A DNA stretch of 64,000 bases from positions 1-64,000 of the forward strand of contig CAKRFN010000015.1 of NCBI GenBank assembly GCA_934320655.1, read 5' to 3'. Origin of the DNA: an uncultured Eubacterium sp. (GTDB lineage Bacteria > Bacillota > Clostridia > Lachnospirales > Lachnospiraceae). Below the pieces are notes generated by a model. That model did no database searches. It saw only the letters and a list, made by a program, of their open reading frames with translations, and was not told the DNA's origin. Position 1 is the first letter of the stretch. Each line of letters opens with the position of its first letter. Position numbers and translations under genes: made by a program. Of the stretch, positions 43,300 to 52,927 are shown in pieces.

Positions 43300-44540
43300 T
43301 GGCGAATATCAGACCATTCCGGGCGATCCGTCCGACCGTGGACAAAGCAGCAGCAATCGCTGCTTTGCCCTATGATGTGTACAACAGGCAGGAGGCAAAG
43401 GAAGTCGTAAAAGATAACCCCGATTCCTTTTTGAATATCGACCGCGCGGAGACACAGTTTGACGATTCGGTCGATACCTATGCAGAATGTGTCTATCAGA
43501 AGGCGCATGATCTGTTATGGGAAAAGATTAACCGTGGGGATTTTATCCGCGAGGATGCACCCTGCTATTATATTTATGAGCTGACGATGGATGGGCGCGT
43601 GCAGACCGGTATTGTGGCATGTGCATCGATTGATGACTATGAGAATCAGGTCATCAAAAAGCATGAAAATACACGTGCCGATAAAGAGGCAGACCGTATT
43701 CATCATGTGGATAGCTGCAATGCACAGACCGGACCGATCTTTTTAGCATACCGCGCGAATGCGGTCATCCGTGAGATCGTTGCAAAGACAAAACAGACCG
43801 CAGCCGTGTATGATTTTACGGCTGAGGACGGCATCCGCCACCGCGTGTGGGTCATTGCGGACATCGCGGATATTGAGGCGGTCCGCAGCGCATTTGACAG
43901 TATCGGCGAGATCTATATTGCCGATGGACACCACCGTGCCGCATCTGCGGTCAAGGTTGGTTTGAAGCGCCGTGCGGAGCATCCGGACTATGACGGCAGC
44001 GAGGAGTTTAACTACTTCCTGTCTGTGCTGTTCCCCGATGAGGAACTCATGATTATGGACTATAACCGCGTTGTCAAGGATCTGAACGGTCTGAGTGAGG
44101 ACGCATTCCTGAAAAAAGTACAGGATTTATTTGATGTGAAGCCGGTCGGCAGGGCAGACCGCAAGCCACAGAAAAAAGGTGACTTCTCGATGTATTTAAA
44201 CGGTCAGTGGTATCTGTGTACGATCCGTGAGGCTGACCGCAGCAGTGATCCGGTCAAAGGGCTGGATGTATCGCTGTTACAGGAGCTTCTGCTGACTCCG
44301 GTTCTGGGTATCGGAGATCCAAAGACCGACAAGCGGATCGATTTTGTCGGAGGAATCCGCGGACTGGATGAGCTGGAGCGCCGTTGTGGCGTAGACGGGG
44401 ACAGTGTCGTTGCATTTGCAATGTATGCAACGGATATCAGTGAGCTGTTTGCCGTGGCAGACGCCGGACTTTTGATGCCGCCAAAGTCGACATGGTTTGA
44501 GCCGAAGCTGCGCAGCGGACTGTTTATTCACGAAATCTGA
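43299..44540 (+). CDS. DUF1015 family protein
   Basis: 413 residues, whole-family length. N-terminal IRPFRAIRPTVDKAAAIAAL and YDVYNRQEAKEVV, and the central IADGHHRAASAVKVG are the DUF1015 signatures. The function is unproven, although such genes habitually sit next to serA/serC in Firmicutes, which points to a role near serine metabolism. Its ATG overlaps the serA stop. Starch or nucleotide-binding roles have been proposed for the fold, but I see no motif to support either. Confidence 0.88.
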   Translation: MANIRPFRAIRPTVDKAAAIAALPYDVYNRQEAKEVVKDNPDSFLNIDRAETQFDDSVDTYAECVYQKAHDLLWEKINRGDFIREDAPCYYIYELTMDGRVQTGIVACASIDDYENQVIKKHENTRADKEADRIHHVDSCNAQTGPIFLAYRANAVIREIVAKTKQTAAVYDFTAEDGIRHRVWVIADIADIEAVRSAFDSIGEIYIADGHHRAASAVKVGLKRRAEHPDYDGSEEFNYFLSVLFPDEELMIMDYNRVVKDLNGLSEDAFLKKVQDLFDVKPVGRADRKPQKKGDFSMYLNGQWYLCTIREADRSSDPVKGLDVSLLQELLLTPVLGIGDPKTDKRIDFVGGIRGLDELERRCGVDGDSVVAFAMYATDISELFAVADAGLLMPPKSTWFEPKLRSGLFIHEI

Positions 44541-44554
44541 CAAGGAGAGACTGC

Positions 44555-45394
44555 ATGTTGACAGATGGACAGAAAGAATTGTCGTTGTTCCAGCAATATT
44601 TGCAGGACGCACTGCCGACGGTGATCAGCTTTGCGCTGTCGGTCGTCGGTGCCATACTCGTCTATGTGATCGGTGCCCGCATTATAAAGCTGCTGCGGCG
44701 GCTGTTAAAGCGGATGCTGCAAAGGCACAATGTAGACGAGGGTGTCCAGCAGTTTCTGGATGCGATTGCAAAATTTGCTGGTTATTTTATTCTGATACTG
44801 ATGATTCTGGGATTTTTCGGAATCACGACCGCATCTGTGGTAGCGGTACTCGGATCGGCGGGACTGACACTCGGACTCGCTTTGCAGGGAAGCCTTTCTA
44901 ACTTTGCGGGCGGTGTGCTGATTCTGATGCTCAAGCCGTTTCTTGTCGGTGATTATATCATTGAGGAGACCGGAAAAAACGAGGGCTATGTCCATGAGAT
45001 CTCTATTTTTTATACGACGCTGCGCACGTTTGATGGGACGCTGATCGTGATTCCGAACGGAACGCTCGCAAACAACAGTATTACGAACCTGACGAAAAGC
45101 GGCAGGCGCAGGCTCAGTGTGACGGTGGATGTCGCATACGGCGCAGATCTCGCACAGGCAAAGCAGATTCTGATGCTGATCGCGGAACGTTCGTGCTTTC
45201 GTATCGATGCGGAGAATCCGGTCGTGGTTGTGTCAGAACTGGCGGAGAGCAGTGTCAAGCTCTGTGTCCGCGTCTGGACGACACCTGACCAGTATTGGGA
45301 TGAATTGTTCCAGCTCAATGAGCAGATCAAGCTGGAGTTTGACAAGGCTGGTATCGAGATCGCATTTCCTCAGTTGGATGTGCATGTTCGATAA
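44555..45394 (+). CDS. Small-conductance mechanosensitive channel (MscS family)
   Basis: 279 residues. Three membrane helices (about 20-45, 65-90, 95-120); the pore helix TM3 is glycine/alanine-rich (VVAVLGSAGLTLGLALQGSL). The beta domain follows with LKPFLVGDYIIEETGKNEGY and IPNGTLANNSITNLT. It opens under membrane tension to release solutes. AAGGAGAG precedes ATG 44555, 14 bases after DUF1015. Confidence 0.92.
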   Translation: MLTDGQKELSLFQQYLQDALPTVISFALSVVGAILVYVIGARIIKLLRRLLKRMLQRHNVDEGVQQFLDAIAKFAGYFILILMILGFFGITTASVVAVLGSAGLTLGLALQGSLSNFAGGVLILMLKPFLVGDYIIEETGKNEGYVHEISIFYTTLRTFDGTLIVIPNGTLANNSITNLTKSGRRRLSVTVDVAYGADLAQAKQILMLIAERSCFRIDAENPVVVVSELAESSVKLCVRVWTTPDQYWDELFQLNEQIKLEFDKAGIEIAFPQLDVHVR

Positions 45395-45420
45395 AAATAA
45401 GTGTTTTTTATGGAAAAGAA

Positions 45421-45449
45421 TTGACAAAATTGCTAAAATGTGCTAAGTT
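45421..45449 (+). promoter_or_regulatory. Promoter of the cold shock gene
   Basis: TTGACA at 45421-45426 and TAAGTT at 45444-45449 with 17 bases between. It leaves a leader of about 75 bases, which in csp genes commonly contributes to temperature-dependent translation. Confidence 0.65.
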
Positions 45450-45528
45450 GATACTAACGTTGAAAAAGCTGCACCAAAGAGGCGTGGAATTTCAAGCAAT
45501 ATCTAATTGAGTTTAGGAGGAAGTATTT

Positions 45529-45729
45529 ATGCAGCAGGGAACTGTAAAGTGGTTTAATGCAAAAAAAGGCTACGGATTTATTTCTGATGAAGCCGGCAAC
45601 GAAGTATTTGTTCATTTTTCAGCACTGAATATGGACGGCTTCAAGGAATTGAAGGATGGCGAGAAGGTTGAGTTCGAGGTTGTAGAGGGAGAAAAAGGAC
45701 CTCAGGCAGCAAATGTTACCAGGATCTAA
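45529..45729 (+). CDS. Cold shock protein (CspA family)
   Basis: 66 residues, a single cold shock domain. It begins MQQGTVKWFNAKKGYGFISD with RNP1 (KGYGFI) and RNP2 (VFVHFSAL), the single-stranded nucleic acid binding faces. It acts as an RNA chaperone. A strong AGGAGG precedes ATG 45529. It is a single-gene unit with its own promoter and terminator. Confidence 0.95.
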   Translation: MQQGTVKWFNAKKGYGFISDEAGNEVFVHFSALNMDGFKELKDGEKVEFEVVEGEKGPQAANVTRI

Positions 45730-45760
45730 TTCGTCACGATATTTTGTTTTGCACACAGAA

Positions 45761-45798
45761 AACAGTCATTCCATATGGGATGGCTGTTTTTTTCCTTT
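45761..45798 (+). terminator. Terminator after the cold shock gene
   Basis: AACAGTCATTCC and GGGATGGCTGTT form a stem (one G-T pair) around ATAT, followed by TTTTTTTCC. Confidence 0.8.
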
Positions 45799-45888
45799 TT
45801 TTTGGGAAATAAACGTGTTATACTATTGAAGTTAGTTGGAAATAATAGCTATAAAAATAATAGGAAAGATAGTTGGAGGAATTTAAGA

Positions 45889-48825
45889 TTGAACAGCACA
45901 CAGATATCACAGTTGACAGCTTATGAGGTGATCCGTGAGGAGGCTTTGACGGATCTTGACTCGAAAGGGACGCTGCTGCGGCATAAAAAGAGCGGTGCGC
46001 GGATTGCACTTGTGGAAAATGATGATGAAAACAAGGTATTCTACATTGCATTCCGTACACCGGTAGACGATTCTACCGGCGTGCCGCATATCATTGAGCA
46101 TACCGTACTGTGCGGATCGGACGATTTTCCGGTGAAAGATCCGTTTGTGGAGCTCGCAAAGGGCTCACTGAACACATTTTTAAATGCGATGACTTATCCG
46201 GATAAGACGATCTATCCGGTGGCGAGCTGCAATGACAAGGATTTTCAGAATCTGATGCATGTCTATCTGGATGCGGTATTCCATCCGAATATCTATAAGC
46301 ATAAGGAGATTTTTTTACAGGAAGGCTGGCACTATGAGCTGGAGAACGTCGATGCGCCCATCACGTTAAACGGTGTTGTCTATAACGAAATGAAAGGTGC
46401 ATTTTCTTCTCCGGAGGGTGTGCTTGACCGTGTGGTATTGAATTCCCTGTTCCCTGATACGACCTACGCGAATGAGTCGGGCGGCGATCCGGAGGTCATT
46501 CCGGAGCTGACCTATGAGAATTATCTGGATTTCCACAGACGCTATTACCATCCGTCCAATTCCTATATTTATCTGTACGGTGATATGGACATGGCAGAAA
46601 AGCTCTGCTGGATTGATGAAAATTATCTCTCACACTATGAGAACCAGCCGGTTGATTCCACGATTGACCGGCAGGCACCGTTTGATGCGCCTGTAGAGAT
46701 CACAAAGGACTATCCGGTGGCGAGCAATGAGCCGTTAGAGGACAATGCGTATCTGGCGTACAATCTGGTGATTGATACCGTGTTAAACAAAGAGTTCTAT
46801 CTGGCGTTTGATGTGCTTGATTATGCGCTGCTCGGCGCACCCGGCGCACCGCTTAAGCAGGCGTTGCTCGATGCGGGTATCGGAAAAGATATTATGAGCT
46901 CGTATGACAACTCGACGTATCAGCCGATTTTCTCGATCGTGGCAAAGAATGCCAACGGCAAAGACCGTGACCGGTTTGCAGCGACGATCCGCGAAACATT
47001 AGCCCGGATTGCAGAGGATGGCATCAATCAGAAGGCACTTCTGGCAGGCATCAACAGTGCGGAGTTTAAATACCGCGAGGCAGATTTTGGCTCTTATCCG
47101 AAGGGACTGATCTATGGCCTGCAATGTATGGATAGCTGGCTGTATGACGAGACAGAGCCGTTTATGCACATTGAGGCGGGCGAGACATTCGCTTACCTGC
47201 GTGCGCAGGCAGAGCAGAACACCGGATATTTTGAACAGCTGATCAAAACATGGCTGTTAGACAACCACCATGCATCGATCATTACGATCAATCCGAAGCG
47301 CGGGCTGACCGCCGAAAATGACCGCGCGCTGGAACAGAAGCTGGCGGCATACAAGGCGACATTGAGTGAGGCGGAGCTGGAACAGCTGGTGACAGACACG
47401 GCACACCTCAAGGAATATCAGGCAGAGCCGTCACCGAAGGAGGATCTGGAGAAGATCCCGCTGCTCACACGCGCCGATATGAAACAGGAGGCAGCGCCTT
47501 TTTATAACGAGGAGTGCGAGATGGCGGGCATTCCCGTGGTACATCACGACATCCATACCAACGGTATATATTATATTGACCTGTTGTTTGACCTGAACCA
47601 TCTGAGCGAGGAGGATCTGCCGTATCTTGGAATTTTAAAGGCAGTGCTCGGATATATGGATACTGCAAATTACAGCTACAGCGAGCTTGCAAATGAGATC
47701 AATCTCGCGACCGGAGGCATCTCGTCGACGTTGAATCTGTTTGTGAATGCGGAGGATGACAGTAAGTGGGATGCCCGTTATGAGGTGTGTGTCAAGGTGT
47801 TGGCACCACAGCTTGCGCGCGCAATGGAGCTGGTGGCGGAGATTCTTTCCGGCACCGATCTATCGGACGGGAAGCGTCTGCATGAGATCTTGTCACAGGT
47901 GAAATCGCGGCTGGAGATGGGTATGACGACATCCGGACATATGGTGTCTGCGGTACGTGCGATGTCCTATTTTTCACCGTCGGGCGCGTTCAGTGATGCG
48001 GTAGGCGGGATCGGGCTGTACCGTCTGATCGCAGAGATCGAGCGCGATTTTGATGCACATGCAGCGCAGCTTCAGGAGCGTCTGGGCTCACTGATCCGAC
48101 AGATTTTTGTGCGCGATGGACTGCTTGTCAGTGAGACGATCGAGGCGGGAGGAAGAGATGCGTTGGCACCGGAGCTGGAAAAGCTGTGTGCGGTGCTCCC
48201 GGAGCATGCGGATCGGAGCAGAGCACTCACGATCACCTGCGAAAAGAAAAACGAGGGCTTTAAGGACGCCGCACAGATCCAGTATGTATCGCGGAGCGGT
48301 AACTTTAAAAAGGCAGGCTTTGCGTACACCGGAGCGTTAAATATTTTAAAGGTGATTATGAATTATGAATATCTGTGGCTGAACATTCGTGTGCAGGGCG
48401 GCGCTTACGGCTGCATGAGCGGATTTGGGAGAAACGGAGACTCGTATCTGTCCTCATACCGTGATCCGAACCTGCGGGCGACCAACGAAATCTATGAGGG
48501 CATTCCCGCTTATCTGCATGATTTTGATGTGGATGAGCGCGATATGACTAAATTTATTATTGGAACAGTCAGCGCACTCGATACGCCGCTTCCGCCCGCG
48601 ACAAAAGGTGTGCGTTCGCTGAGCGCTTATATGTCCGGTCTGACGGTGGAAACCGTACAGAAAAACCGCGAGGAAGTGCTGCGCGCGACACCGGCTGACA
48701 TCCGTGCCTTAGAGCCGCTCGTAGCAAGTGTGCTGGCAGATGACTGTCTGTGTGTCATCGGAAATGAGGATACCATCGAAAAAGAACGGGAGATGTTTAT
48801 GAATGTGGAGGATCTGTTTTCATGA
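45889..48825 (+). CDS. M16C zinc metallopeptidase (presequence-protease-like)
   Basis: 978 residues when started at TTG 45889, which has GGAGGA eight bases upstream. The longer frame from 45775 has no such site, lies in the terminator/promoter region and adds a non-homologous hydrophobic lead. The inverted zinc motif HIIEH is at residues 67-71, with a distal Glu in VVYNEMKGAF. The M16C-associated linker and two inactive M16 halves follow; VQGGAYGCMSGF carries the substrate-binding Arg/Tyr region of the C-terminal half. It degrades peptides in the cytoplasm. The stop overlaps the era start by four bases. Confidence 0.9.
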   Translation: MNSTQISQLTAYEVIREEALTDLDSKGTLLRHKKSGARIALVENDDENKVFYIAFRTPVDDSTGVPHIIEHTVLCGSDDFPVKDPFVELAKGSLNTFLNAMTYPDKTIYPVASCNDKDFQNLMHVYLDAVFHPNIYKHKEIFLQEGWHYELENVDAPITLNGVVYNEMKGAFSSPEGVLDRVVLNSLFPDTTYANESGGDPEVIPELTYENYLDFHRRYYHPSNSYIYLYGDMDMAEKLCWIDENYLSHYENQPVDSTIDRQAPFDAPVEITKDYPVASNEPLEDNAYLAYNLVIDTVLNKEFYLAFDVLDYALLGAPGAPLKQALLDAGIGKDIMSSYDNSTYQPIFSIVAKNANGKDRDRFAATIRETLARIAEDGINQKALLAGINSAEFKYREADFGSYPKGLIYGLQCMDSWLYDETEPFMHIEAGETFAYLRAQAEQNTGYFEQLIKTWLLDNHHASIITINPKRGLTAENDRALEQKLAAYKATLSEAELEQLVTDTAHLKEYQAEPSPKEDLEKIPLLTRADMKQEAAPFYNEECEMAGIPVVHHDIHTNGIYYIDLLFDLNHLSEEDLPYLGILKAVLGYMDTANYSYSELANEINLATGGISSTLNLFVNAEDDSKWDARYEVCVKVLAPQLARAMELVAEILSGTDLSDGKRLHEILSQVKSRLEMGMTTSGHMVSAVRAMSYFSPSGAFSDAVGGIGLYRLIAEIERDFDAHAAQLQERLGSLIRQIFVRDGLLVSETIEAGGRDALAPELEKLCAVLPEHADRSRALTITCEKKNEGFKDAAQIQYVSRSGNFKKAGFAYTGALNILKVIMNYEYLWLNIRVQGGAYGCMSGFGRNGDSYLSSYRDPNLRATNEIYEGIPAYLHDFDVDERDMTKFIIGTVSALDTPLPPATKGVRSLSAYMSGLTVETVQKNREEVLRATPADIRALEPLVASVLADDCLCVIGNEDTIEKEREMFMNVEDLFS

Positions 48826-49739
48826 ATCAGACAAATGAAAAATTAAAATCGGGCTTTGTGACAATTATCGGCAGACCGAATGTAGGAAAATCAACGCTGA
48901 TGAATTATCTGATCGGACAGAAGATCGCGATTACATCGAATAAACCGCAGACGACGCGCAACCGGATACAGACGGTCTATACCGATCCGGAGCGCGGACA
49001 GGTCGTATTTTTGGATACACCCGGTATTCACAAGGCAAAAAATAAGCTGGGTGAATATATGGTCAACGTCGCAGAGCATACGCTCAGCGAGGTAGATCTG
49101 ATCCTGTGGCTCGTAGAGCCGACGAATTTTGTCGGCGCGGGCGAACAGCACATCGCAGAGGTGTTAAAAAAGGTCAAAACACCGGTCATTCTTGTCATCA
49201 ATAAGATCGATATGGTGGAGAAAAAAGAGCAGCTGTTGGAATACATAGATACTTACCGGAAAATTTATGATTTCGCGGAGATCATCCCGGCATGTGCGCT
49301 GCGCGGACAGGGCATGGATGATGTGAGGGATACGATTTTTAAATATCTGCCTTACGGACCGATGTTCTATGATGAGGATACGATCACAGACCAGCCGGAG
49401 CGCCAGATCGTGGCGGAGCTGATCCGTGAGAAAGCATTACATGCATTAAGCGATGAGATCCCGCACGGAATTGCGGTTACGATCGAGCGGATGAAGGATC
49501 GTCCGGGACAAAATCTTGTCGATATCGATGCGACGATCATTTGTGAACGGGATTCCCATAAGGGTATCATTATCGGCAAGGGCGGCAGCATGCTCAAAAA
49601 GATCGGCACGAATGCCCGCTATGAGATCGAGCGTCTGTTGGACTGCCGTGTCAACCTGAAATTGTGGGTCAAGGTGAAAAAGGACTGGAGAGACAGCGAT
49701 ATCCTGCTCAAGAACTTTGGATATAAAGAAGAAAATTAA
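48822..49739 (+). CDS. era: GTPase Era
   Basis: 305 residues. G1 GRPNVGKSTLMNYL, G3 DTPG, G4 NKID, followed by a C-terminal KH domain with IIIGKGGSMLKKIGT (about 235-250) that binds the 3' end of 16S rRNA. Needed for 30S maturation. The ATGA overlap with the M16C gene shows coupling. It is followed by yqzL-like and recO, a conserved Firmicutes order. Confidence 0.97.
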   Translation: MNQTNEKLKSGFVTIIGRPNVGKSTLMNYLIGQKIAITSNKPQTTRNRIQTVYTDPERGQVVFLDTPGIHKAKNKLGEYMVNVAEHTLSEVDLILWLVEPTNFVGAGEQHIAEVLKKVKTPVILVINKIDMVEKKEQLLEYIDTYRKIYDFAEIIPACALRGQGMDDVRDTIFKYLPYGPMFYDEDTITDQPERQIVAELIREKALHALSDEIPHGIAVTIERMKDRPGQNLVDIDATIICERDSHKGIIIGKGGSMLKKIGTNARYEIERLLDCRVNLKLWVKVKKDWRDSDILLKNFGYKEEN

Positions 49740-49840
49740 ATACCGATTTCCACTTTTTATCTTGTATGGATCATCTGACAGACGCATACCCTAGTAATAA
49801 GCGATTGCCTTAGAAATCGAAAGAATAGGGGGAAAGGTAC

Positions 49841-50035
49841 ATGTCAGAGGAAAAATGGAATCGGTTTGCAGCGACTGGGAGTGTGTGGGACTATCTGGAG
49901 TATCGTGCGGACAGACCGCACAGCGCGGAAACAATCGTCAACAGCAGTCGGACTGCAGGAGAGGAACAAGCGCATGGGGCAGACGGTTCTGCTGAATGGA
50001 ATGGTACTCTCTGCAATGCCCATCGGGGACTATGA
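49841..50035 (+). CDS. YqzL-like small protein
   Basis: 64 residues, with AGGGGGAAAGG before ATG 49841. The N-terminal EEKWNRFAATGSVWDYLEYR matches the YqzL pattern (W-x-x-F-x-x-TGS-x-x-x-YL-x-Y). The place between era and recO is the same as yqzL in Bacillus. The C-terminal third overlaps recO in another frame and may be unimportant. Function unknown. Confidence 0.6.
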   Translation: MSEEKWNRFAATGSVWDYLEYRADRPHSAETIVNSSRTAGEEQAHGADGSAEWNGTLCNAHRGL

Positions 50036-50717
50036 CAAGCGGCTGGTCGTGCTCACGAGAGAGCGGGGAAAGATCACGGTGTTTGCGCGCGGGGCACGCC
50101 GCCCGAACAGTTCGCTATTAGCGTCGACCAACCCATTTGCATTTGGAGAGTTTGAATTATTTGAGGGAAAAACTGCATACAATGCCTGCAGGATCAGTGT
50201 CAAAAACTATTTCCGTGAACTGACGGAGGATGTGGAGATGGCATATTACGGCTTTTATTTTCTCGAACTGGCGGATTATTACGCGGTGGAAAATATAGAG
50301 GCAAAGGATATGTGCAATCTGCTCTATGCATCGTTGCGGGCGCTTACAAAGCCGGTCTTTCCAAACCGGCTTGTACGTCGTATATACGAACTGCGGATGT
50401 TCGTGCTGGCGGGAGAGTATCCGAACCTGTTCGGCTGTGTCTCCTGCGGCACAAGAGAGGATTTACATACCTTTCATATCGCGCGCGGCGGGATGCTCTG
50501 CGGCGGGTGCAGCGCAGTGATCGGCGGTGGGATCGATGTCGATGCGTCGACACTGTATACGATGCAGTACATTGTCGCTACGCCGCTTGCAAAGCTCTAC
50601 AGCTTTCAGGTCACGGAGGAAGTGCTGGCTGCGCTCGAGCGGATTCTGGACATGTGTCTTCGGCGGTATACGGACAGGGAATTCCATTCTCTTGAGTTAA
50701 TTAACGGTTTGTGTTGA
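49974..50717 (+). CDS. recO: DNA repair protein RecO
   Basis: 247 residues from ATG 49974, preceded by GGAGAGG; the longer frame to 49866 reads through the yqzL-like gene without homology. N-terminal OB fold has LLNGMVLSAMPIGDYDKRLV and RGARRPNSSL. The helical C-terminal domain has a zinc site CVSCG and CGGC (about 150-183). It works in RecFOR gap repair by loading RecA. The start lies inside the preceding small gene, suggesting coupled translation. Confidence 0.92.
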   Translation: MGQTVLLNGMVLSAMPIGDYDKRLVVLTRERGKITVFARGARRPNSSLLASTNPFAFGEFELFEGKTAYNACRISVKNYFRELTEDVEMAYYGFYFLELADYYAVENIEAKDMCNLLYASLRALTKPVFPNRLVRRIYELRMFVLAGEYPNLFGCVSCGTREDLHTFHIARGGMLCGGCSAVIGGGIDVDASTLYTMQYIVATPLAKLYSFQVTEEVLAALERILDMCLRRYTDREFHSLELINGLC

Positions 50718-50742
50718 AATAGAACGTAAGAAATAGTATAAT
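50714..50742 (+). promoter_or_regulatory. Sigma-A promoter of the lipoprotein gene
   Basis: TTGAAA at 50714-50719 and TATAAT at 50737-50742 with 17 bases between, overlapping the recO stop. Confidence 0.75.
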
Positions 50743-50775
50743 AAAGCGGATTTGAGACACATTGGAGGAAAAAAT

Positions 50776-51363
50776 ATGAAACGAATGATGCGCGTCGGAG
50801 TGCTGCTCGTATTGACGGCTGCGGTGCTGGGCGGATGCGGGAAACAGTTTTCCGCAGATACGGATACCGTTTATGTGCAGAAAAAAGGGACGATCAAGGG
50901 TGCGAATGTAGCTGCCTTTGACAAAGAGTATTATGATGAAGCAGAGCTTGAGGGCTTTATCAATGACACAGTGGATACATATGTAGCAAAGGCGGGCGAG
51001 GGAACTGTCGCTGTGACGAGCTTTGCGGTAGAGGATGGTACAGCACATGTCTATTTAGATTATGCAGGTGCAGAAGATTATGCACAGTTTAATGGTGTTG
51101 ATTTCTACGCAGGTACCGTACTTGATTCGCAGGCAGACGGTTATGATATACCGAAGGAATTTAATGCTGCTACGGATAAGGATACGACCTGGGATGCGGA
51201 TGGTAACAAGATTGTGATCATTGGACAGCAGACGCAGGTGAAGGTTGACGGAACGATCCTGTTCGTCACACCGAATGCAGAGGTAGTGGACAAAAATACG
51301 GTAAATGTGACTTATGACATCTTGGATGAAGAAGCACAGCCGGCATATATCGTATATAAATAA
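50776..51363 (+). CDS. Lipoprotein of unknown function
   Basis: 195 residues from ATG 50776, eight bases after GGAGGA. Lipobox LGGC sits at about residues 17-20 after a short hydrophobic segment (VGVLLVLTAAV), so it should be anchored outside the membrane. The mature part is acidic and beta-rich with no recognised domain (YVQKKGTIKGANVAAFDKEY; VTYDILDEEAQPAYIVYK). It has its own promoter and no obvious partners. Possibly a Lachnospiraceae-specific envelope protein. Confidence 0.75.
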   Translation: MKRMMRVGVLLVLTAAVLGGCGKQFSADTDTVYVQKKGTIKGANVAAFDKEYYDEAELEGFINDTVDTYVAKAGEGTVAVTSFAVEDGTAHVYLDYAGAEDYAQFNGVDFYAGTVLDSQADGYDIPKEFNAATDKDTTWDADGNKIVIIGQQTQVKVDGTILFVTPNAEVVDKNTVNVTYDILDEEAQPAYIVYK

Positions 51364-51441
51364 GAGTAATCTAAAAACGATCAGAAAATCGTATATTTGC
51401 AATCTGTTTTCTGATCCTGAATAAAGAGAGGATAAATAAAC

Positions 51442-52839
51442 ATGGAAAAGACAATGGACAAAATCGTTGCACTGGCAAAGGCAAGAGGCTTTGTATATCC
51501 CGGCTCAGAGATCTACGGCGGCCTCGCAAACACATGGGATTATGGAAATCTCGGTGTTGAGCTGAAAAACAATGTAAAAAAGGCATGGTGGCAGAAGTTT
51601 GTACAGGAGAATCCTTACAATGTAGGTGTTGACTGTGCGATTCTGATGAATCCCCAGACATGGGTTGCTTCCGGACATCTCGGTGGTTTTTCAGATCCTT
51701 TGATGGATTGCAAGGAGTGCCATGAGCGTTTCCGTGCAGACAAAATTATTGAAGATTTTGCAGAGGAAAACGGTATTACCTTAGAGGATTCCGTAGACGG
51801 CTGGTCACAGGAGAAGATGATGAATTTCATCGAGGAGCATAACGTTCCCTGTCCGACCTGCGGCAAGCATAACTTTACTGAGATCCGTCAGTTTAATCTG
51901 ATGTTCAAGACATTCCAGGGTGTGACGGAAGATGCGAAAAATACCGTGTATTTACGTCCTGAGACTGCACAGGGTATCTTCGTAAACTTCAAGAATGTAC
52001 AGCGTACCTCTCGTAAGAAGGTGCCGTTTGGTATCGCCCAGATCGGAAAATCTTTCCGAAATGAGATTACACCCGGTAACTTTACGTTCCGTACCAGAGA
52101 GTTCGAGCAGATGGAGTTAGAGTTCTTCTGCGAGCCCGGCACGGATCTTGAGTGGTTCCAGTATTGGAGAAACTTCTGCCGCGAGTGGTTATTAAGTCTT
52201 GGCATGAAGGATGAGGAGCTTCGTCTGCGCGATCATGATCCTGCGGAGCTTGCATTCTACAGCAAGGCAACGACAGATTTTGAGTTCCTGTTCCCGTTCG
52301 GCTGGGGAGAATTGTGGGGCGTTGCAGACCGTACCGACTATGACCTAACACAGCATCAGAACACCTCTGGTCAGGATATGAGCTACTTTGATGATACAAA
52401 GAATGAGAAATATATCCCGTATGTTATCGAGCCGTCACTCGGTGCAGACCGTGTCGTACTCGCATTCCTCTGTGCAGCTTATGATGAGGAGAACATCGGA
52501 ACCGAGGAGAAACCCGATATGCGTACCGTGCTTCATTTCCATCCGGCACTCGCACCGGTCAAGATCGGTGTGCTGCCGCTGTCAAAGAAGCTCAATGAGG
52601 GCGCTGAGAAGGTATTTGCACAGTTGTCCAAGAAGTATAACTGCGAGTTTGACGACCGTGGAAATATCGGAAAGCGTTACCGCCGTCAGGATGAGATCGG
52701 AACACCGTTCTGCGTGACTTATGACTTTGATTCTGAGGAAGACGGTGCAGTGACTGTCCGTTTCCGCGATTCCATGGAGCAGGAGCGTGTCAAGATCGAC
52801 GAGCTGGATGCATATTTTGCAGACAAATTTGAGTTCTAA
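51442..52839 (+). CDS. glyS: Glycine-tRNA ligase, single-subunit class II
   Basis: 465 residues, the alpha2 type (GRS1/GlyQS) rather than the two-subunit alpha2beta2 enzyme. MDKIVALAKARGFVYPGSEI at the start, a CPTCGKHNF zinc-like segment near 137, class II motif 2 in SFRNEITPGNFTFRTREFEQ, and motif 3 near EPSLGADRVVLAFL. It ends with an anticodon-binding domain (APVKIGVLPLSKKLNEGAE). The leader of about 80 bases is too short for a T-box, so no tRNA-sensing control is evident. Confidence 0.95.
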   Translation: MEKTMDKIVALAKARGFVYPGSEIYGGLANTWDYGNLGVELKNNVKKAWWQKFVQENPYNVGVDCAILMNPQTWVASGHLGGFSDPLMDCKECHERFRADKIIEDFAEENGITLEDSVDGWSQEKMMNFIEEHNVPCPTCGKHNFTEIRQFNLMFKTFQGVTEDAKNTVYLRPETAQGIFVNFKNVQRTSRKKVPFGIAQIGKSFRNEITPGNFTFRTREFEQMELEFFCEPGTDLEWFQYWRNFCREWLLSLGMKDEELRLRDHDPAELAFYSKATTDFEFLFPFGWGELWGVADRTDYDLTQHQNTSGQDMSYFDDTKNEKYIPYVIEPSLGADRVVLAFLCAAYDEENIGTEEKPDMRTVLHFHPALAPVKIGVLPLSKKLNEGAEKVFAQLSKKYNCEFDDRGNIGKRYRRQDEIGTPFCVTYDFDSEEDGAVTVRFRDSMEQERVKIDELDAYFADKFEF

Positions 52840-52854
52840 ATGTCTATTTTATAC

Positions 52855-52882
52855 TTGCGAAATACAAAATATATGGTAAAAT
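52855..52882 (+). promoter_or_regulatory. Putative promoter of ppdK
   Basis: TTGCGA at 52855-52860 and TAAAAT at 52877-52882 with 16 bases between, just after the glyS stop. The spacing is one below ideal. Confidence 0.45.
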
Positions 52883-52893
52883 AATTTATGTGC

Positions 52894-52927
52894 GACCTTT
52901 TTTGTATCAAATAGATACAAAAAGGTC
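52894..52927 (+). other. AT-rich hairpin in the glyS-ppdK gap
   Basis: GACCTTTTTTGTATC (52894-52908) and GATACAAAAAGGTC (52914-52927) form a stem of about 14 pairs with one bulged base and a short loop. It has no T run behind, so it is not a normal terminator. It lies downstream of the proposed ppdK promoter and could be a leader RNA structure, a mRNA-stabilising stem or a binding site for a dimeric regulator. Confidence 0.5.

Noticed and set aside
51364..51441. Possible T-box riboswitch upstream of glyS
   Set aside because: The gap is under 80 bases, with no T-box sequence (TGGNACC-like) and no antiterminator; too short for a T-box leader.
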